A stretch of DNA of 64,000 nt from Microvirga massiliensis (GCF_001006805.1 NZ_LN811351.1:95963-159962), one strand, 5' to 3'; shown: positions 25,864 through 35,362, counted from the stretch's first letter. Numbers and translations are program-made. Notes: generated from the sequence alone by a model not told the origin.

Positions 25864-26865
25864 ATGAAACGCCGTTCTCTTCTTATGGCCGGAGCAGCAT
25901 TGGTGGCCGGGTTTGCTGCGCATGTCCCGGCCTCCCAGGCACAACAGGTCCAGCTGCGCTACGCCCATGTCGGATCGGAAGGGGATATCCAGTACTGGTA
26001 TGCCGAACAGGCGGCGAAGCGGATCCCGGAGGCGACGGGCGGCCGTGTGAAGGTCACGGTCTTCCCCAATTCTCAGCTCGGTGGAGTCCAGGAACTGATC
26101 GACGGCGTCCGGAATGGCACGATTGCCATGGGCCATCACGAGTTCGCTTCGCTTGCGCGGCTCGCGAAGAACATCGCCGTCTTCAATGCACCCTTTGTCT
26201 ACAGGGACGGGCAACACGCGATTGCCGCGACCGATCCCAAGACTTCGGAAGTGCTCCAGGAATTCAACAAGACGCTTTCCAGCGAAAGCGGCATCCGTAT
26301 CGTCGGGCGCCTGTTCCGCGGTGCGCGCCAGATGACTGCGAAGATGCCGGTCTATTCTCCGAACGACCTGCAGGGAAAACCCTTCCGCGGGGTGCCGCTG
26401 CAGCTCTGGACAACGATGATCCGCGGTTTCGGTGCAATACCGACACCCGTAGAGGTAAGTGAGCTCCCGACGGCCTTGATGACGGGCATGGTCGTGGGGC
26501 AGGAAAACCCGCTCACCATGATCAATGCGAACAAGCTCTATGAGGTGCAGTCCCATGTCATGCTGACCGGGCACATGCAGAACGTCCTCCCGGTCTTCAT
26601 CAACGAAAAGGCTTGGCAGTCAATTGGCGAAAAGGACCGCGAGGCCATCACCAAGGTGCTCGGCGACCTTGCCCAGGAGACGCTCGCGACGGCGCGTAAG
26701 GACGAAGAAGCGCTTATCGCGCAGCTCCGGCAGAAGGGCATGACCTTCGTGACGGAGAAGGATGGCCTCAAGATCGACGAGTTCCGTCAGAAAGTAGCGG
26801 CGGAGGTCGCGAAGGACTTTCCGGACTGGAAGCCGTATATCGAGCGCATCGCCAGCGTGAAGTGA
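25864..26865 (+). CDS. dctP: TRAP transporter solute-binding protein (DctP family)
   Basis: A 333-aa periplasmic protein. The signal peptide is MKRRSLLMAGAALVAGFAAH followed by VPASQAQ. The mature start QLRYAHVGSEGDIQYWYAEQ and the central VTVFPNSQLGG are typical of DctP; RLFRGARQMTAK includes the conserved Arg that salt-bridges a substrate carboxylate. This indicates an organic-acid ligand. The ATG at 25864 has GGAGG upstream. It is first of three TRAP genes (P, Q, M in that order). Confidence 0.94.
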   Translation: MKRRSLLMAGAALVAGFAAHVPASQAQQVQLRYAHVGSEGDIQYWYAEQAAKRIPEATGGRVKVTVFPNSQLGGVQELIDGVRNGTIAMGHHEFASLARLAKNIAVFNAPFVYRDGQHAIAATDPKTSEVLQEFNKTLSSESGIRIVGRLFRGARQMTAKMPVYSPNDLQGKPFRGVPLQLWTTMIRGFGAIPTPVEVSELPTALMTGMVVGQENPLTMINANKLYEVQSHVMLTGHMQNVLPVFINEKAWQSIGEKDREAITKVLGDLAQETLATARKDEEALIAQLRQKGMTFVTEKDGLKIDEFRQKVAAEVAKDFPDWKPYIERIASVK

Positions 26866-26929
26866 GGTGTCGCGAAGGCCGGGTCTAAGTGCCCGGCCTT
26901 CCGCACTCGGGATGCATTCGAGCAATCCG

Positions 26930-27508
26930 ATGTCAATAACAGAGAACTCCGGCGGAGTGGCGCTCTTAGATTCCAATGCGAGCACTCGCGGCGATCGCAT
27001 GATCGAGCCTGTGCGCCTCGTCTTCCGCGTCGCCGCGCTCATTCTTCTCGCCGTCATGATTGCAATGCCAGCCATTCAAGTTGTGCTGCGCGAGGTCATC
27101 CGGGCTCCCTTTATCGGTGCGGAAGAGCTCACCCGGTTCATGCTGATCTGCGTGACCTTCATCACCTTTCCGTATGTGGTCTCATCGGGTGCGAACATCA
27201 GGATGGAGGAGTTCATCCAGGGGCTGCCCGAGCCGGTGCGCCAGCCACTTCATGTGTTGATCGCGGGGACGGGCGTCATCGGCTTCGGGATCGCGGCCTA
27301 TTCGGTCGCCGTTGCAGCCCTGACGAACTTGAACAATGCAACACCGACGCTCGGCATCCCCAATTGGATCTTCTTTTCGGCTGCCTTCCTGGGGCTCCTG
27401 TTCGCGGCGGTGGAGTACATGATTCAGTTCGTGAAAGCGCTCCGCGGACGCAATCTCTATGTTACCCTCGCCGCGGAGCAGGCTCCCGACGAAGAGCCTC
27501 AGCTTTGA
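26930..27508 (+). CDS. dctQ: TRAP transporter small permease (DctQ family)
   Basis: A 192-aa membrane protein with four hydrophobic helices, the usual size for DctQ. Family-typical sequences are FIGAEELTRFMLICVTF and the following GANIRMEEFI loop. The start is uncertain: ATGs at 26912, 26930 and 26999 all lack a clear ribosome binding site. I chose 26930; the one at 26999 begins just before the first helix. It stabilises the large DctM permease in the inner membrane. Confidence 0.88.
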   Translation: MSITENSGGVALLDSNASTRGDRMIEPVRLVFRVAALILLAVMIAMPAIQVVLREVIRAPFIGAEELTRFMLICVTFITFPYVVSSGANIRMEEFIQGLPEPVRQPLHVLIAGTGVIGFGIAAYSVAVAALTNLNNATPTLGIPNWIFFSAAFLGLLFAAVEYMIQFVKALRGRNLYVTLAAEQAPDEEPQL

Positions 27509-27563
27509 TCTTGCAGTCGATCCGCCTGCACGTTGCGCCGCAAGCATTCGAACGTCGGGACAA

Positions 27564-27596
27564 GGCGGCGATTCCGCCAAGGGACTCTCCGGTCCC
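27564..27596 (+). other. Tandem hairpins between dctQ and dctM
   Basis: GGCGG (27564-27568) pairs with CCGCC (27574-27578), and GGGAC (27581-27585) pairs with GTCCC (27592-27596). They lie in an unusually long 137-nt gap for two TRAP permease genes, which are often overlapping or fused. They could tune the DctM level or mark a processing site. Confidence 0.35.
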
Positions 27597-27645
27597 GGAC
27601 GCGCTGCAGTCGCCCTGTACAGAACCTCCTTAGGATTCACACCGC

Positions 27646-28920
27646 ATGAGTGTTGCTCTGATCGCTGGCTTCAGCCTGTCATTCCTGCTCGGATGGCCGG
27701 TCGTGCTCGCCGTTCTCCTTCCGGCGATCGTTTACGTCCTGGTCAGCGATATTCCGATCCAATTGATCGGTCAGCGCATGTCCTATGCACTCGACTCATT
27801 CCCGCTCGTTGCCGTGCCCATTTTCATTTTCGTCGGCAACTTCATGAACCAGGCTGGGATCACGGAACGCATCTTCAAGTTCGCCGAGACACTCGCCGGG
27901 CGCATCCCGGGCGGGCTCGCTCAGGTGAACATTCTCTCGAGCCTCATCTTCTCCGGCATGAGCGGAGCAGCGCTCGCGGATGTAGGCGGCCTCGGGCGAA
28001 TCGAGGTGAAGGCAATGACCCAGCATGGGTTCAAGCGGGAATTTGCCGGCGCCCTCACGTGCGCCTCGGCAATCGTCGGTCCCATCTTTCCGCCGAGCAT
28101 TCCGCTGATCATCTACGGTTCGGTGACGAGTGTCTCGATTATTCAGTTGCTGATCGCCGGCATCGTACCGGCGCTCATCTGCGTCGCATTGCTCATGATC
28201 ACCACGGTGATCCTTGCGGGGCGGCGCGGTTATCCCCGGGCTGCACGCTGGTCGACGCCTTCGGAGATCATGCGCGACTTCATCCCCGCCTTTCCGGCTC
28301 TCGTGACACCGGTTCTTCTCATTGCCGGAATGCTGTTGGGCTTCTTCACGCCCACCGAGGCTGCCTCGGTAACGGTGGTTTATGCAATCTTCATCAGCGC
28401 ATTCGTCTACCGCACTCTTACCTGGCGTCATCTCATCTTTGCAGCTTTGGAAACCGTCAAGAGCACGTCGGCGATCCTCATCATTGTGGCCGCGGCATCG
28501 ATCTTCGGTTGGATTCTCGCGATAGAACAGCTCCCGCAGACCGTTGCCCGTCAGCTCCTGTCGTTGAGCACGGATCCGCTTATGCTGCTTATGCTCGTCA
28601 ACGTGCTACTTCTGATTGTCGGCATGTTCCTGGACAGCACTACCGCAACGCTGCTCGTGATCCCGATTATCGCCGGGCCGCTCCACATGGCTGGCGTCGA
28701 CCCGGTTCATCTCGGGATTGTTGCTATCTACAACCTGATGCTCGGGCTCCTCACACCTCCGATGGGTCTGGCGCTGTTCCTCATCACGGATATTGCCAAG
28801 GTCTCAATGCGCGCAATCCTCTGGGAGCTGATGCCATACTACATTCCCCTCTTCGGGACTCTCGTCATCATCACGCTGTTCCCGGACCTGACGCTCTGGC
28901 TACCCAGGATGCTGCGCTGA
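27646..28920 (+). CDS. dctM: TRAP transporter large permease (DctM family)
   Basis: A 424-aa ion-transporter-superfamily permease with about 12 hydrophobic helices, the standard length. Typical sequences are FLLGWPVVLAVLLPAI near the start, GFVGNFMNQAG-like IFVGNFMNQAGITERIF, SGMSGAALADVGG (Na+/substrate region) and IVGPIFPPSIPLIIYG. It completes the DctPQM set and drives uptake with the sodium or proton gradient. There is no terminator with a U-run downstream; short dyads lie at 28952-28966 and 29008-29022 before the next gene. Confidence 0.95.
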   Translation: MSVALIAGFSLSFLLGWPVVLAVLLPAIVYVLVSDIPIQLIGQRMSYALDSFPLVAVPIFIFVGNFMNQAGITERIFKFAETLAGRIPGGLAQVNILSSLIFSGMSGAALADVGGLGRIEVKAMTQHGFKREFAGALTCASAIVGPIFPPSIPLIIYGSVTSVSIIQLLIAGIVPALICVALLMITTVILAGRRGYPRAARWSTPSEIMRDFIPAFPALVTPVLLIAGMLLGFFTPTEAASVTVVYAIFISAFVYRTLTWRHLIFAALETVKSTSAILIIVAAASIFGWILAIEQLPQTVARQLLSLSTDPLMLLMLVNVLLLIVGMFLDSTTATLLVIPIIAGPLHMAGVDPVHLGIVAIYNLMLGLLTPPMGLALFLITDIAKVSMRAILWELMPYYIPLFGTLVIITLFPDLTLWLPRMLR

Positions 28921-29095
28921 CTCCGTGCCGCGATGGCGTCCGGTATCGATTCAAGGAGTTTCCTTGCGTCACTGCGGCGAAAGCGACATTGGGGCCGCAA
29001 CGGAATTTTGACGCTTCGTCAAGCTCCATAGCGTGAACTTCCGTTTTCCGATATGACCTCTTCGGCGCTCTTGCCTGTGGGGGCTTTGCACGCTC

Positions 29096-30085
29096 ATGTC
29101 GATCTCGCTCGGCTTCGATGTTTTCGTTATTGTATTCCTGGTCCTCGTGGTCCTGACGATCGCGATGGGCGTCCGCACCGTTCCGCAAGGTTACTCCTAT
29201 ACGGTTGAGCGCTTCGGACGGTTTTCGCGGACGCTCGGCCCGGGACTGGGCCTGATCGTCCCTTACGTCGAGCGGATCGGCCACAAGGTGAACGTCATGG
29301 AGCAGGTGCTCGACGTTCCGAGCCAGGAGGCCTTCACCCGGGACAATGCCGGCGTGAAGATCGACGCCGTGGCGTTCTACCAGGTGCTTGATGCCGCCCG
29401 CGCCTCCTACGAGGTCGCGGATCTCCAGGAGGCGCTCCTGACGCTCACGATGACGAATATCCGCACGGTCGTCGGGTCGATGGATCTCGACCAGCTTCTC
29501 TCGCACCGAGACGAGATCAACGACCGGCTTCTGCGCGTCGTCGATGCTGCAGCCTCGCCCTGGGGCGCGAAGGTCACGCGTGTCGAGATCAAGGACATCG
29601 TTCCCCCGGCGGACCTGGCCGGCGCCATGGCCCGACAGATGAAGGCCGAGCGCGAGAAGCGGGCCGCCGTGCTCGAGGCCGAGGGGGCCCGGCAGGCGGC
29701 GGTGTTGCGCGCGGAAGGGCAGAAGACCGCGGAGATCCTCGCCGCGGAAGCCCGCCGGGAAGCCGCCTTCCGGGACGCCGAGGCCCGCGAGCGCCAGGCT
29801 GAGGCGGAGGCCCGGGCGACGACCATGGTGAGCGATGCGATCACGCAAGGGGATCGGGTGGCCGCCAACTTCCTCGTCGCCGAGAAATACATCGACGCTC
29901 TTCGGGTCATGGCGAGCGCGCCGAACCAGAAGGTCATCATCGTGCCCGTCGAAGCGGCAGGGCTGACCGGCACGCTGGCCGGCATCGCGGAACTGACGCG
30001 GAGCGTGTTCGGCGATGGCGCCGCTCCGTCCGCGCGGCCCCCGCGGACCGTGCCGCCGGTCTCGAATGGGAACGGGCAGGGCTGA
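29096..30085 (+). CDS. SPFH/Band 7 membrane protein (QmcA/paraslipin type)
   Basis: A 329-aa protein with one N-terminal membrane anchor (residues 5-25). The SPFH domain follows (VPQGYSYTVERFGRFSRTLG through the region ending IKDIVPPADL), then an Ala/Glu/Arg-rich coiled-coil (about 180-245), then a Pro-rich tail. It probably forms large ring-like assemblies in membrane microdomains. It is 3 nt from an NfeD gene, the classic partner pair. It may assist membrane-protein quality control with FtsH-type proteases, as known for QmcA/HflK relatives. Confidence 0.94.
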   Translation: MSISLGFDVFVIVFLVLVVLTIAMGVRTVPQGYSYTVERFGRFSRTLGPGLGLIVPYVERIGHKVNVMEQVLDVPSQEAFTRDNAGVKIDAVAFYQVLDAARASYEVADLQEALLTLTMTNIRTVVGSMDLDQLLSHRDEINDRLLRVVDAAASPWGAKVTRVEIKDIVPPADLAGAMARQMKAEREKRAAVLEAEGARQAAVLRAEGQKTAEILAAEARREAAFRDAEARERQAEAEARATTMVSDAITQGDRVAANFLVAEKYIDALRVMASAPNQKVIIVPVEAAGLTGTLAGIAELTRSVFGDGAAPSARPPRTVPPVSNGNGQG

Positions 30086-30088
30086 GCC

Positions 30089-30538
30089 GTGATCGCCGAC
30101 CTCCTCACCGCCCTGGGGGCTTGGGCCTGGGTCGTGCTCGGGCTCCTGCTCATCGGAGCGGAACTGCTCGCTCCCGGCATCTTCATGCTGTGGCTCGGGC
30201 TCGCCGCACTCGTGACCGGTGGCGTGGTCGGCGCCTTCGATCTGTCCTGGCAGGCCTCAGCACTCATTTTTGCCGGCCTGTCCGTCGCCAGCGTGCTCGT
30301 CGGACGCCAGGTGGGCGGAAGCCGCGAGAGCGGCGGGCCTGCGGGAGACGGTCTCAACCGGCGCGGGGAAGCCCTCGTGGGCCGCGTTTTCGTGCTCGAT
30401 ACGCCGCTCAAGGGAGGCGAGGGCCGGCTGAGGGTGGACGATTCCTCCTGGCGCATCGTCGGCCCGGATACCCCGGCGGGCACCCGCATGCGGATCGTGC
30501 GCGTCGATGGCGCGACGCTCATCGTCGAGCCCGGCTGA
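30089..30538 (+). CDS. NfeD-family membrane protein
   Basis: A 149-aa short-form NfeD. It has two or three closely packed helices in residues 1-75, then a C-terminal OB-fold domain (ALVGRVFVLDTPLKGGEGRL, then VDDSSWRIVGPDTPAGT). GTG at 30089 lies 3 nt after the SPFH stop, so the two are co-transcribed. It lacks the N-terminal ClpP-like protease part of long NfeD proteins. Confidence 0.93.
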   Translation: MIADLLTALGAWAWVVLGLLLIGAELLAPGIFMLWLGLAALVTGGVVGAFDLSWQASALIFAGLSVASVLVGRQVGGSRESGGPAGDGLNRRGEALVGRVFVLDTPLKGGEGRLRVDDSSWRIVGPDTPAGTRMRIVRVDGATLIVEPG

Positions 30539-30687
30539 CGGACTTGGCCGCTTCACAACCTGCCGTCACGGTTAACGGTGCCGAGGTGCTTCCGGGGCAG
30601 TCGTCCGGCCCAGGAAGGCGTGGCTGCCTCCCAATGGAGCATGAACCCCGGGTGTCGCCGCTCCCCGGGATATGACGATCTTGTAAT

Positions 30688-30728
30688 TTGATCTTTTAAC
30701 GCAGGCATACCAATTACCGGGGCGGTAT
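30688..30728 (+). promoter_or_regulatory. Possible promoter with overlapping dyad before the RND pump
   Basis: TTGATC (30688-30693) and CAATTA (30711-30716) are 17 nt apart and could serve as a weak sigma-70 promoter. A dyad ATACC (30707-30711) / GGTAT (30724-30728), with an inner TACC/GGTA (30715-30718 and 30724-30727), overlaps the -10 region. This would suit a repressor of the efflux genes. No regulator gene is adjacent. Confidence 0.3.
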
Positions 30729-30754
30729 CAGCCACACCGTTAGCCGGAGATCCG

Positions 30755-31915
30755 ATGCGGACGTCAGTCATCGCAGTGCTCGCACTCGTCGTGCTCGGTG
30801 GAGCCGGCGCAGTGCTGCTCGACGGGACCAGCCTCGATCGCCTCAGGGATCTGGGCGAGCAAGTGATGGCGCGGGCACAAGGGCACACCGGAAGGAACCA
30901 GGTTGCCGCACCACGTCCCGCGGGGCAGCAGCCGGCAACGGTTCCCGTGGAGACGGCCACAGCGCGCGAGGTCACATCGAGATCCGATATCCGTTCGGTC
31001 GGCAGCCTACAGTCGGACGAGTCGGTCCAGATCTCATCGGAGGTCGCCGGGCGTGTATCGGAAATCCTGTTCAAGGAGGGGCAGCAGGTCCGGGCCGGAG
31101 AGATCCTCGTGAAGCTGGACGATGCCCTGACGAGGGCCGAGCTCGGAGAGGCACAGGCTCGCCTGGCGCTCGCGGAGGCGAATTACAAACGGACCAGCTC
31201 CTTGGCCCGATCCGGGAACACGACCCAACGCGCCGAGGACGAGGCGACCAGCGCGCTCGAGACCGCCCGCGCGGCCGTAGACCTCATCAAGGTGCGGCTC
31301 GACAAGCTGTCCATCACGGCGCCGTTCAGCGGATTTGTAGGGATCCGGAAGGTTTCCGTCGGTGCCTATGTCGGCCCGGGCTCCCCCCTCGCCAACCTCG
31401 AAAAGATCAATGAACTCAAGGTCGATTTCAAGGTTCCCGAGATCCACCTCGCCGACGTCAAGGTCGGGCAGGAGATCGAGGTCACGGTCGACGCCCTCCC
31501 GCGGCAGGTCTTCAGGGGGACGATCTACGCCATTGATCCCATGGTCGACGTGAACGGCCGGGCGCTCACCATTCGGGCCCGCCTCCCGAACCCGGATCTC
31601 GTCCTCCGCCCGGGCCTGTTCGCGCGCATCACCGTCAAGGGCCAGTCTGAGGCGAAGGTCGTCGTGGTGCCCGAGGAGGCCGTGGTTCCGCGAGGTGACT
31701 CGGCGCTGCTCTACCGGGTCGAGAGCGGCAAGGCCGTGGAGACCAAGGTCAGGCTCGGGTCGCGCATGGCCGGCCACGTCGAGATTCTCGAAGGCCTCGC
31801 TCCGGAGGCGATCGTCGTGACGGCCGGCCAGACCCGCCTTCGCAACGGTGCCCTCGTCGAGGTCGTGTCGTCGACCGTATCGAGTCCGGGCGTGACCGCG
31901 CGAGACGCCCTGTGA
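30755..31915 (+). CDS. RND efflux periplasmic adaptor (membrane fusion protein)
   Basis: A 386-aa HlyD/AcrA-type adaptor. The N-terminal hydrophobic segment (VIAVLALVVLGGAGAVLL) anchors it. The lipoyl-like half SSEVAGRVSEILFKEGQQVR, a helical hairpin (about 115-180) and the second half SITAPFSGFVGIRKVSVGAY follow, then beta-barrel and membrane-proximal domains. The ATG at 30755 has GGAG upstream. It overlaps the pump gene by 4 nt. No TolC-like outer-membrane channel gene is present, so a channel encoded elsewhere must be used. Confidence 0.93.
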   Translation: MRTSVIAVLALVVLGGAGAVLLDGTSLDRLRDLGEQVMARAQGHTGRNQVAAPRPAGQQPATVPVETATAREVTSRSDIRSVGSLQSDESVQISSEVAGRVSEILFKEGQQVRAGEILVKLDDALTRAELGEAQARLALAEANYKRTSSLARSGNTTQRAEDEATSALETARAAVDLIKVRLDKLSITAPFSGFVGIRKVSVGAYVGPGSPLANLEKINELKVDFKVPEIHLADVKVGQEIEVTVDALPRQVFRGTIYAIDPMVDVNGRALTIRARLPNPDLVLRPGLFARITVKGQSEAKVVVVPEEAVVPRGDSALLYRVESGKAVETKVRLGSRMAGHVEILEGLAPEAIVVTAGQTRLRNGALVEVVSSTVSSPGVTARDAL

Positions 31916-34900
31916 GGCTTCCCGAATTCTGCATCAGGCGGCCCGTCTTTGCGACGGTCCTGAGCCTCATCCTGATCCTCGTCGGCGTGGTGTCATGGGA
32001 CCGGCTCACCGTCCGTGAGTATCCCGTGATCGACGAGCCGGTCGTGTCCGTCACGACCCGCTACCCCGGCGCTTCGGCCGCGATCATCGAAACCCAGGTG
32101 ACCCAGGTCCTCGAAGGCTCCATTGCGGGGATCGAGGGCATCGACATTCTCGAATCGACGAGCCGCGCGGAGACGAGCCGCATCACGGTGAGGTTCAGGC
32201 TCGAGATCGATCCCGACGTGGCCGCGAGCGACGTCAGGGATCGCGTGAGCCGCGTTCGTGGCCGTCTCCCCGACGAAATCGACGAGCCGATCATCGCGAA
32301 GGTGGAGGCGGATGCCCAGCCGGTCATCTATCTCGCCTTCACGAGCGATCGCATGAACGCGCTCGAGCTGACCGACTATGTCGACCGGTTCGTGGTCGAT
32401 CGGCTCAAGAACCTGACCGGCGTTGCCGACGTGACGATCTTCGGCGAGCGTCGCTACGCGATGCGGATCTGGGTCGACCGGGAACGCCTCGCCGCCTACA
32501 ACCTCACCGTCCAGGACATCGAGAGCGCGCTGCGCACGCAGAACGTCGAGCTCCCGTCGGGGCGCATCGAGAGCCAGGATCGCGAGTTCACGATTCTCTC
32601 CCGCACGGGTCTCACCACGCCGGAGCAGTTCGAGAACATCGTCGTCAAGCTGGCAGACGGCTATCAGGTCAAGATGCGCGACGTCGCGCGAGTCGAGCTC
32701 GGAGCCGCCGATACGCGGCGCGACAGTACCTTCAATGGAAAGACCACGGTCACGGTCGGCATCGTCAAGCAGGCCGTTGCGAACCCGCTCGACGTGTCTT
32801 CAGCATTGCGCCAGGTCCTGCCGGAGATCAACGAGTCGCTTCCGGAGGGAATGACATCGGAGATCGGCAACGACAGTGCGGTCTTCATCGACCGCTCGAT
32901 CAAGGCGGTCTACAGCACCATTCTCGAGGCTGTCGGCCTCGTAGTCCTCGTGATCCTGTTCTTCCTGCGAACCTTGCGGGCGTCGATCATACCGGTCGTG
33001 ACGATCCCGATCTCGCTGATCGCGACCTTCGCGCTGATGTATGCCTTCGGGTTCAGCATCAACACGCTTACGCTCCTCGCGATGGTCCTGGCGATCGGTC
33101 TCGTCGTCGACGACGCGATCGTGGTGCTCGAGAACATCTACCGACACATCGAGGACGGCATGGAGCCGGTCGCGGCGGCGATCCGCGGCTCGCGCGAGAT
33201 CGGGTTCGCGGTCGTCGCGATGACCCTGACGCTCGCGGCAGTCTATGCGCCGATCGCATTCTCGCCGGGGCGCACCGGGCGCGTCTTCCTGGAGTTCGCG
33301 CTGACGCTGGCCAGCGCCGTGATCGTCTCGGGCTTCGTCGCCCTGACACTGACGCCGATGATGTGCTCGAAGCTCCTCAAGCACAGGTCCAATCCCGGCC
33401 GTCTCTATCTCGCGGTCGAGCGGGCTTTCGAGGCGTTCGAGTCCGGATATCGCTCCGTTCTTCGTGGAACCCTCCGGGTCCGCTGGCTCGTCATAATCGT
33501 GGCGGTGGGCGTAGCAGGATCGAGCGCCGTCTTCTTCATGAGCCTTCCGTCGGAACTGGCGCCCGTCGAGGATCGCGGCGTCCTTCAGGTGCGGGGCAGT
33601 GCGCCAGAGGGAGCAACCTTATCCTATACGGGCCGCTACGCCCGCCAGGTCAGTCAACTCGTCGCGCAGGTTCCCGAGGTCGCCTCGTCGCTGCTCATCG
33701 TCGGCTTCCCGGACGTCACGGACTTCGTCGCGATCGGTCGCCTCAAGGATTGGGCAGAACGCGACGTCAAGCAGCAGGATCTGGCTGCGGCGCTGACGCC
33801 GCAATTGAGCCGCATCCCCGGTGTTCGGGCCTTCGCGAACAACCCGCCGTCTCTGGGCCAGAGGGGCTCGTCGCGCCCCGTCGAGTTCGTCATCCAGACC
33901 TCCGGGACCTACGAGCAGCTTCAGGAATATGTATCGACGCTGCTCGAACGGGTGAGCGATTACCCGGGGCTCACGAACGTCGACACGGATCTGAAGCTCA
34001 ACAAGCCGGAATTCCGCATCGCCCTGGACCGGGCGAAGGTCGCGGATCTCGGCCTTGATGTCTCGGTCGTCGGACGCACGCTCGAGACGCTCCTCGGCGG
34101 GCGGCAAGTGACCCGGTTCGAGGCGAACGGCGAGCAGTACGATGTCTACGTGCAGCTCGCAGCCGAGGATCGCGCATCACCCGAAACGCTTTCGACCATC
34201 TATCTGCGCTCCCCGCGCGGCGAGATGATTCAGCTCTCGAACATCGTGACCGTGACCGAGAGCGTCGCGCCGAAGGATCTGCGGCGCTTCAATCAGCTCC
34301 GCGCCGTGACGCTCTCGGCCAATCTGGCGCCCGGCACATCACTCGGCGACGCACTCAACTTCCTCGAGAACACCGCGCGGGAGGTGCTGCCGTCGAACGT
34401 GCAGACCGATCTCGCCGGCCAGAGCCGTGAGTTTCGCGCCGCGTCCCAGAGCCTCGCCGTCGTCTTCGTCCTGGCGCTCGGCTTCATCTATCTCGTTCTG
34501 TCCGCGCAGTTCGAGAGCTTCCGCGATCCGCTCATCATTCTGATCACGGTGCCACTGTCGATGACGGGTGCACTCGCCGCGCTCTACTGGACCGGTGGCT
34601 CGCTGAACGTGTTCTCGCAGATCGGTCTCGTCACGCTCGTCGGGCTTATTACGAAGCACGGAATTCTGATCGTCGAATTCGCCAATCAGCAGCAGGAAGC
34701 AGGAATGCAGCGCCTGGAAGCGGTGATCGAGGCCGCGGTGCTGCGGCTTCGCCCGATCCTGATGACGACCGGCGCCATGGTGCTCGGCGCCATTCCGCTC
34801 GCTCTCGCTGAAGGCGCCGGTGCAGAAAGTCGGCAGCAGATCGGCTGGGTCATCGTCGGCGGGATGAGCCTCGGAACGTTGCTGACCCTGTTCGTCGTGC

Positions 34901-34986
34901 CGACCGTCTACACGCTGATCGGCCGCAAGCATCGGGCGGGCGAAGCGCATGGGGCAGTGCATCCGGCTCACCAGCCCGCGGAGTAA
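31912..34986 (+). CDS. RND multidrug/solute efflux pump, AcrB/MexB-like (HAE1)
   Basis: A 1024-aa inner-membrane proton antiporter with the typical 12-helix layout and two large periplasmic loops. FCIRRPVFATVLSLILILVG is the first helix; GLVVDDAIVVLENIYRHIED carries the two Asp of helix 4 needed for proton transfer. The C-terminal GLITKHGILIVEFANQQQE carries the conserved Lys of helix 10. The GTG at 31912 overlaps the adaptor stop. The substrate cannot be read from sequence. The protein is a little shorter than AcrB (1049 aa), mostly at the C-terminus. Confidence 0.94.
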   Translation: MRLPEFCIRRPVFATVLSLILILVGVVSWDRLTVREYPVIDEPVVSVTTRYPGASAAIIETQVTQVLEGSIAGIEGIDILESTSRAETSRITVRFRLEIDPDVAASDVRDRVSRVRGRLPDEIDEPIIAKVEADAQPVIYLAFTSDRMNALELTDYVDRFVVDRLKNLTGVADVTIFGERRYAMRIWVDRERLAAYNLTVQDIESALRTQNVELPSGRIESQDREFTILSRTGLTTPEQFENIVVKLADGYQVKMRDVARVELGAADTRRDSTFNGKTTVTVGIVKQAVANPLDVSSALRQVLPEINESLPEGMTSEIGNDSAVFIDRSIKAVYSTILEAVGLVVLVILFFLRTLRASIIPVVTIPISLIATFALMYAFGFSINTLTLLAMVLAIGLVVDDAIVVLENIYRHIEDGMEPVAAAIRGSREIGFAVVAMTLTLAAVYAPIAFSPGRTGRVFLEFALTLASAVIVSGFVALTLTPMMCSKLLKHRSNPGRLYLAVERAFEAFESGYRSVLRGTLRVRWLVIIVAVGVAGSSAVFFMSLPSELAPVEDRGVLQVRGSAPEGATLSYTGRYARQVSQLVAQVPEVASSLLIVGFPDVTDFVAIGRLKDWAERDVKQQDLAAALTPQLSRIPGVRAFANNPPSLGQRGSSRPVEFVIQTSGTYEQLQEYVSTLLERVSDYPGLTNVDTDLKLNKPEFRIALDRAKVADLGLDVSVVGRTLETLLGGRQVTRFEANGEQYDVYVQLAAEDRASPETLSTIYLRSPRGEMIQLSNIVTVTESVAPKDLRRFNQLRAVTLSANLAPGTSLGDALNFLENTAREVLPSNVQTDLAGQSREFRAASQSLAVVFVLALGFIYLVLSAQFESFRDPLIILITVPLSMTGALAALYWTGGSLNVFSQIGLVTLVGLITKHGILIVEFANQQQEAGMQRLEAVIEAAVLRLRPILMTTGAMVLGAIPLALAEGAGAESRQQIGWVIVGGMSLGTLLTLFVVPTVYTLIGRKHRAGEAHGAVHPAHQPAE

Positions 34987-35078
34987 AAGGGAGTGTGCAC
35001 CCGTTGTGTGTGTGATGGGTGATACGATCGCTTCGTTAGTACGAGCCGAAAGTGGCGCAACTTATCAAGACGCATTCC

Positions 35079-35309
35079 CGTCATTGCGAACCAAGCGAAG
35101 CAAGCCAGCCTGTCAGCAGCAGTGCCGCTGGATTGCTCCACTCCGCTCGCGATGACGGCGAGGGCGTGAGTAAGGGATGAGCACTGCCGGAAACGGAAAC
35201 AACTCCGGATCCACCTCCGTCCTTGCGAGCCGTACGCGTGATGCACTACTCCTCTCATTGCACTTCCGTCATTGCGAGCCAGAGGCGAAGCAATCTACCC
35301 GTCGAAGGG
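35079..35309. repeat. Dispersed mosaic intergenic repeat, long copy 4
   Basis: About 230 bp. The forward unit CGTCATTGCGAACCAAGCGA (35079-35098) is followed by GCAGTGCCGCTGGATTGCTC, an inverted unit CTCCGCTCGCGATGACGG, a spacer with GAGGGCGTGAG...CACTGCCGGAAACGG, and a second forward unit TCATTGCGAGCCAGAGGCGA...CTACCCGTCGAAGG. The first 130 bp align with copy 5 at 61.8 kb in the same orientation. No gene is visible in 34987-35362. Confidence 0.75.
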
Positions 35310-35362
35310 TATGCTCCTTAATCGCTTCACTGTATTCGAAATGACGAAAGATCTCGGAAACC

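Noticed and set aside
27459..29036. 525-codon plus-strand frame overlapping dctM
   Set aside because: It is out of frame with the real TRAP permease, has Arg/His/Ser-rich composition and no helices.
35079..35309. CRISPR-like array
   Set aside because: Repeat units occur as forward/inverted pairs of uneven spacing, not as regular direct repeats with unique spacers. The same units recur at distant loci.
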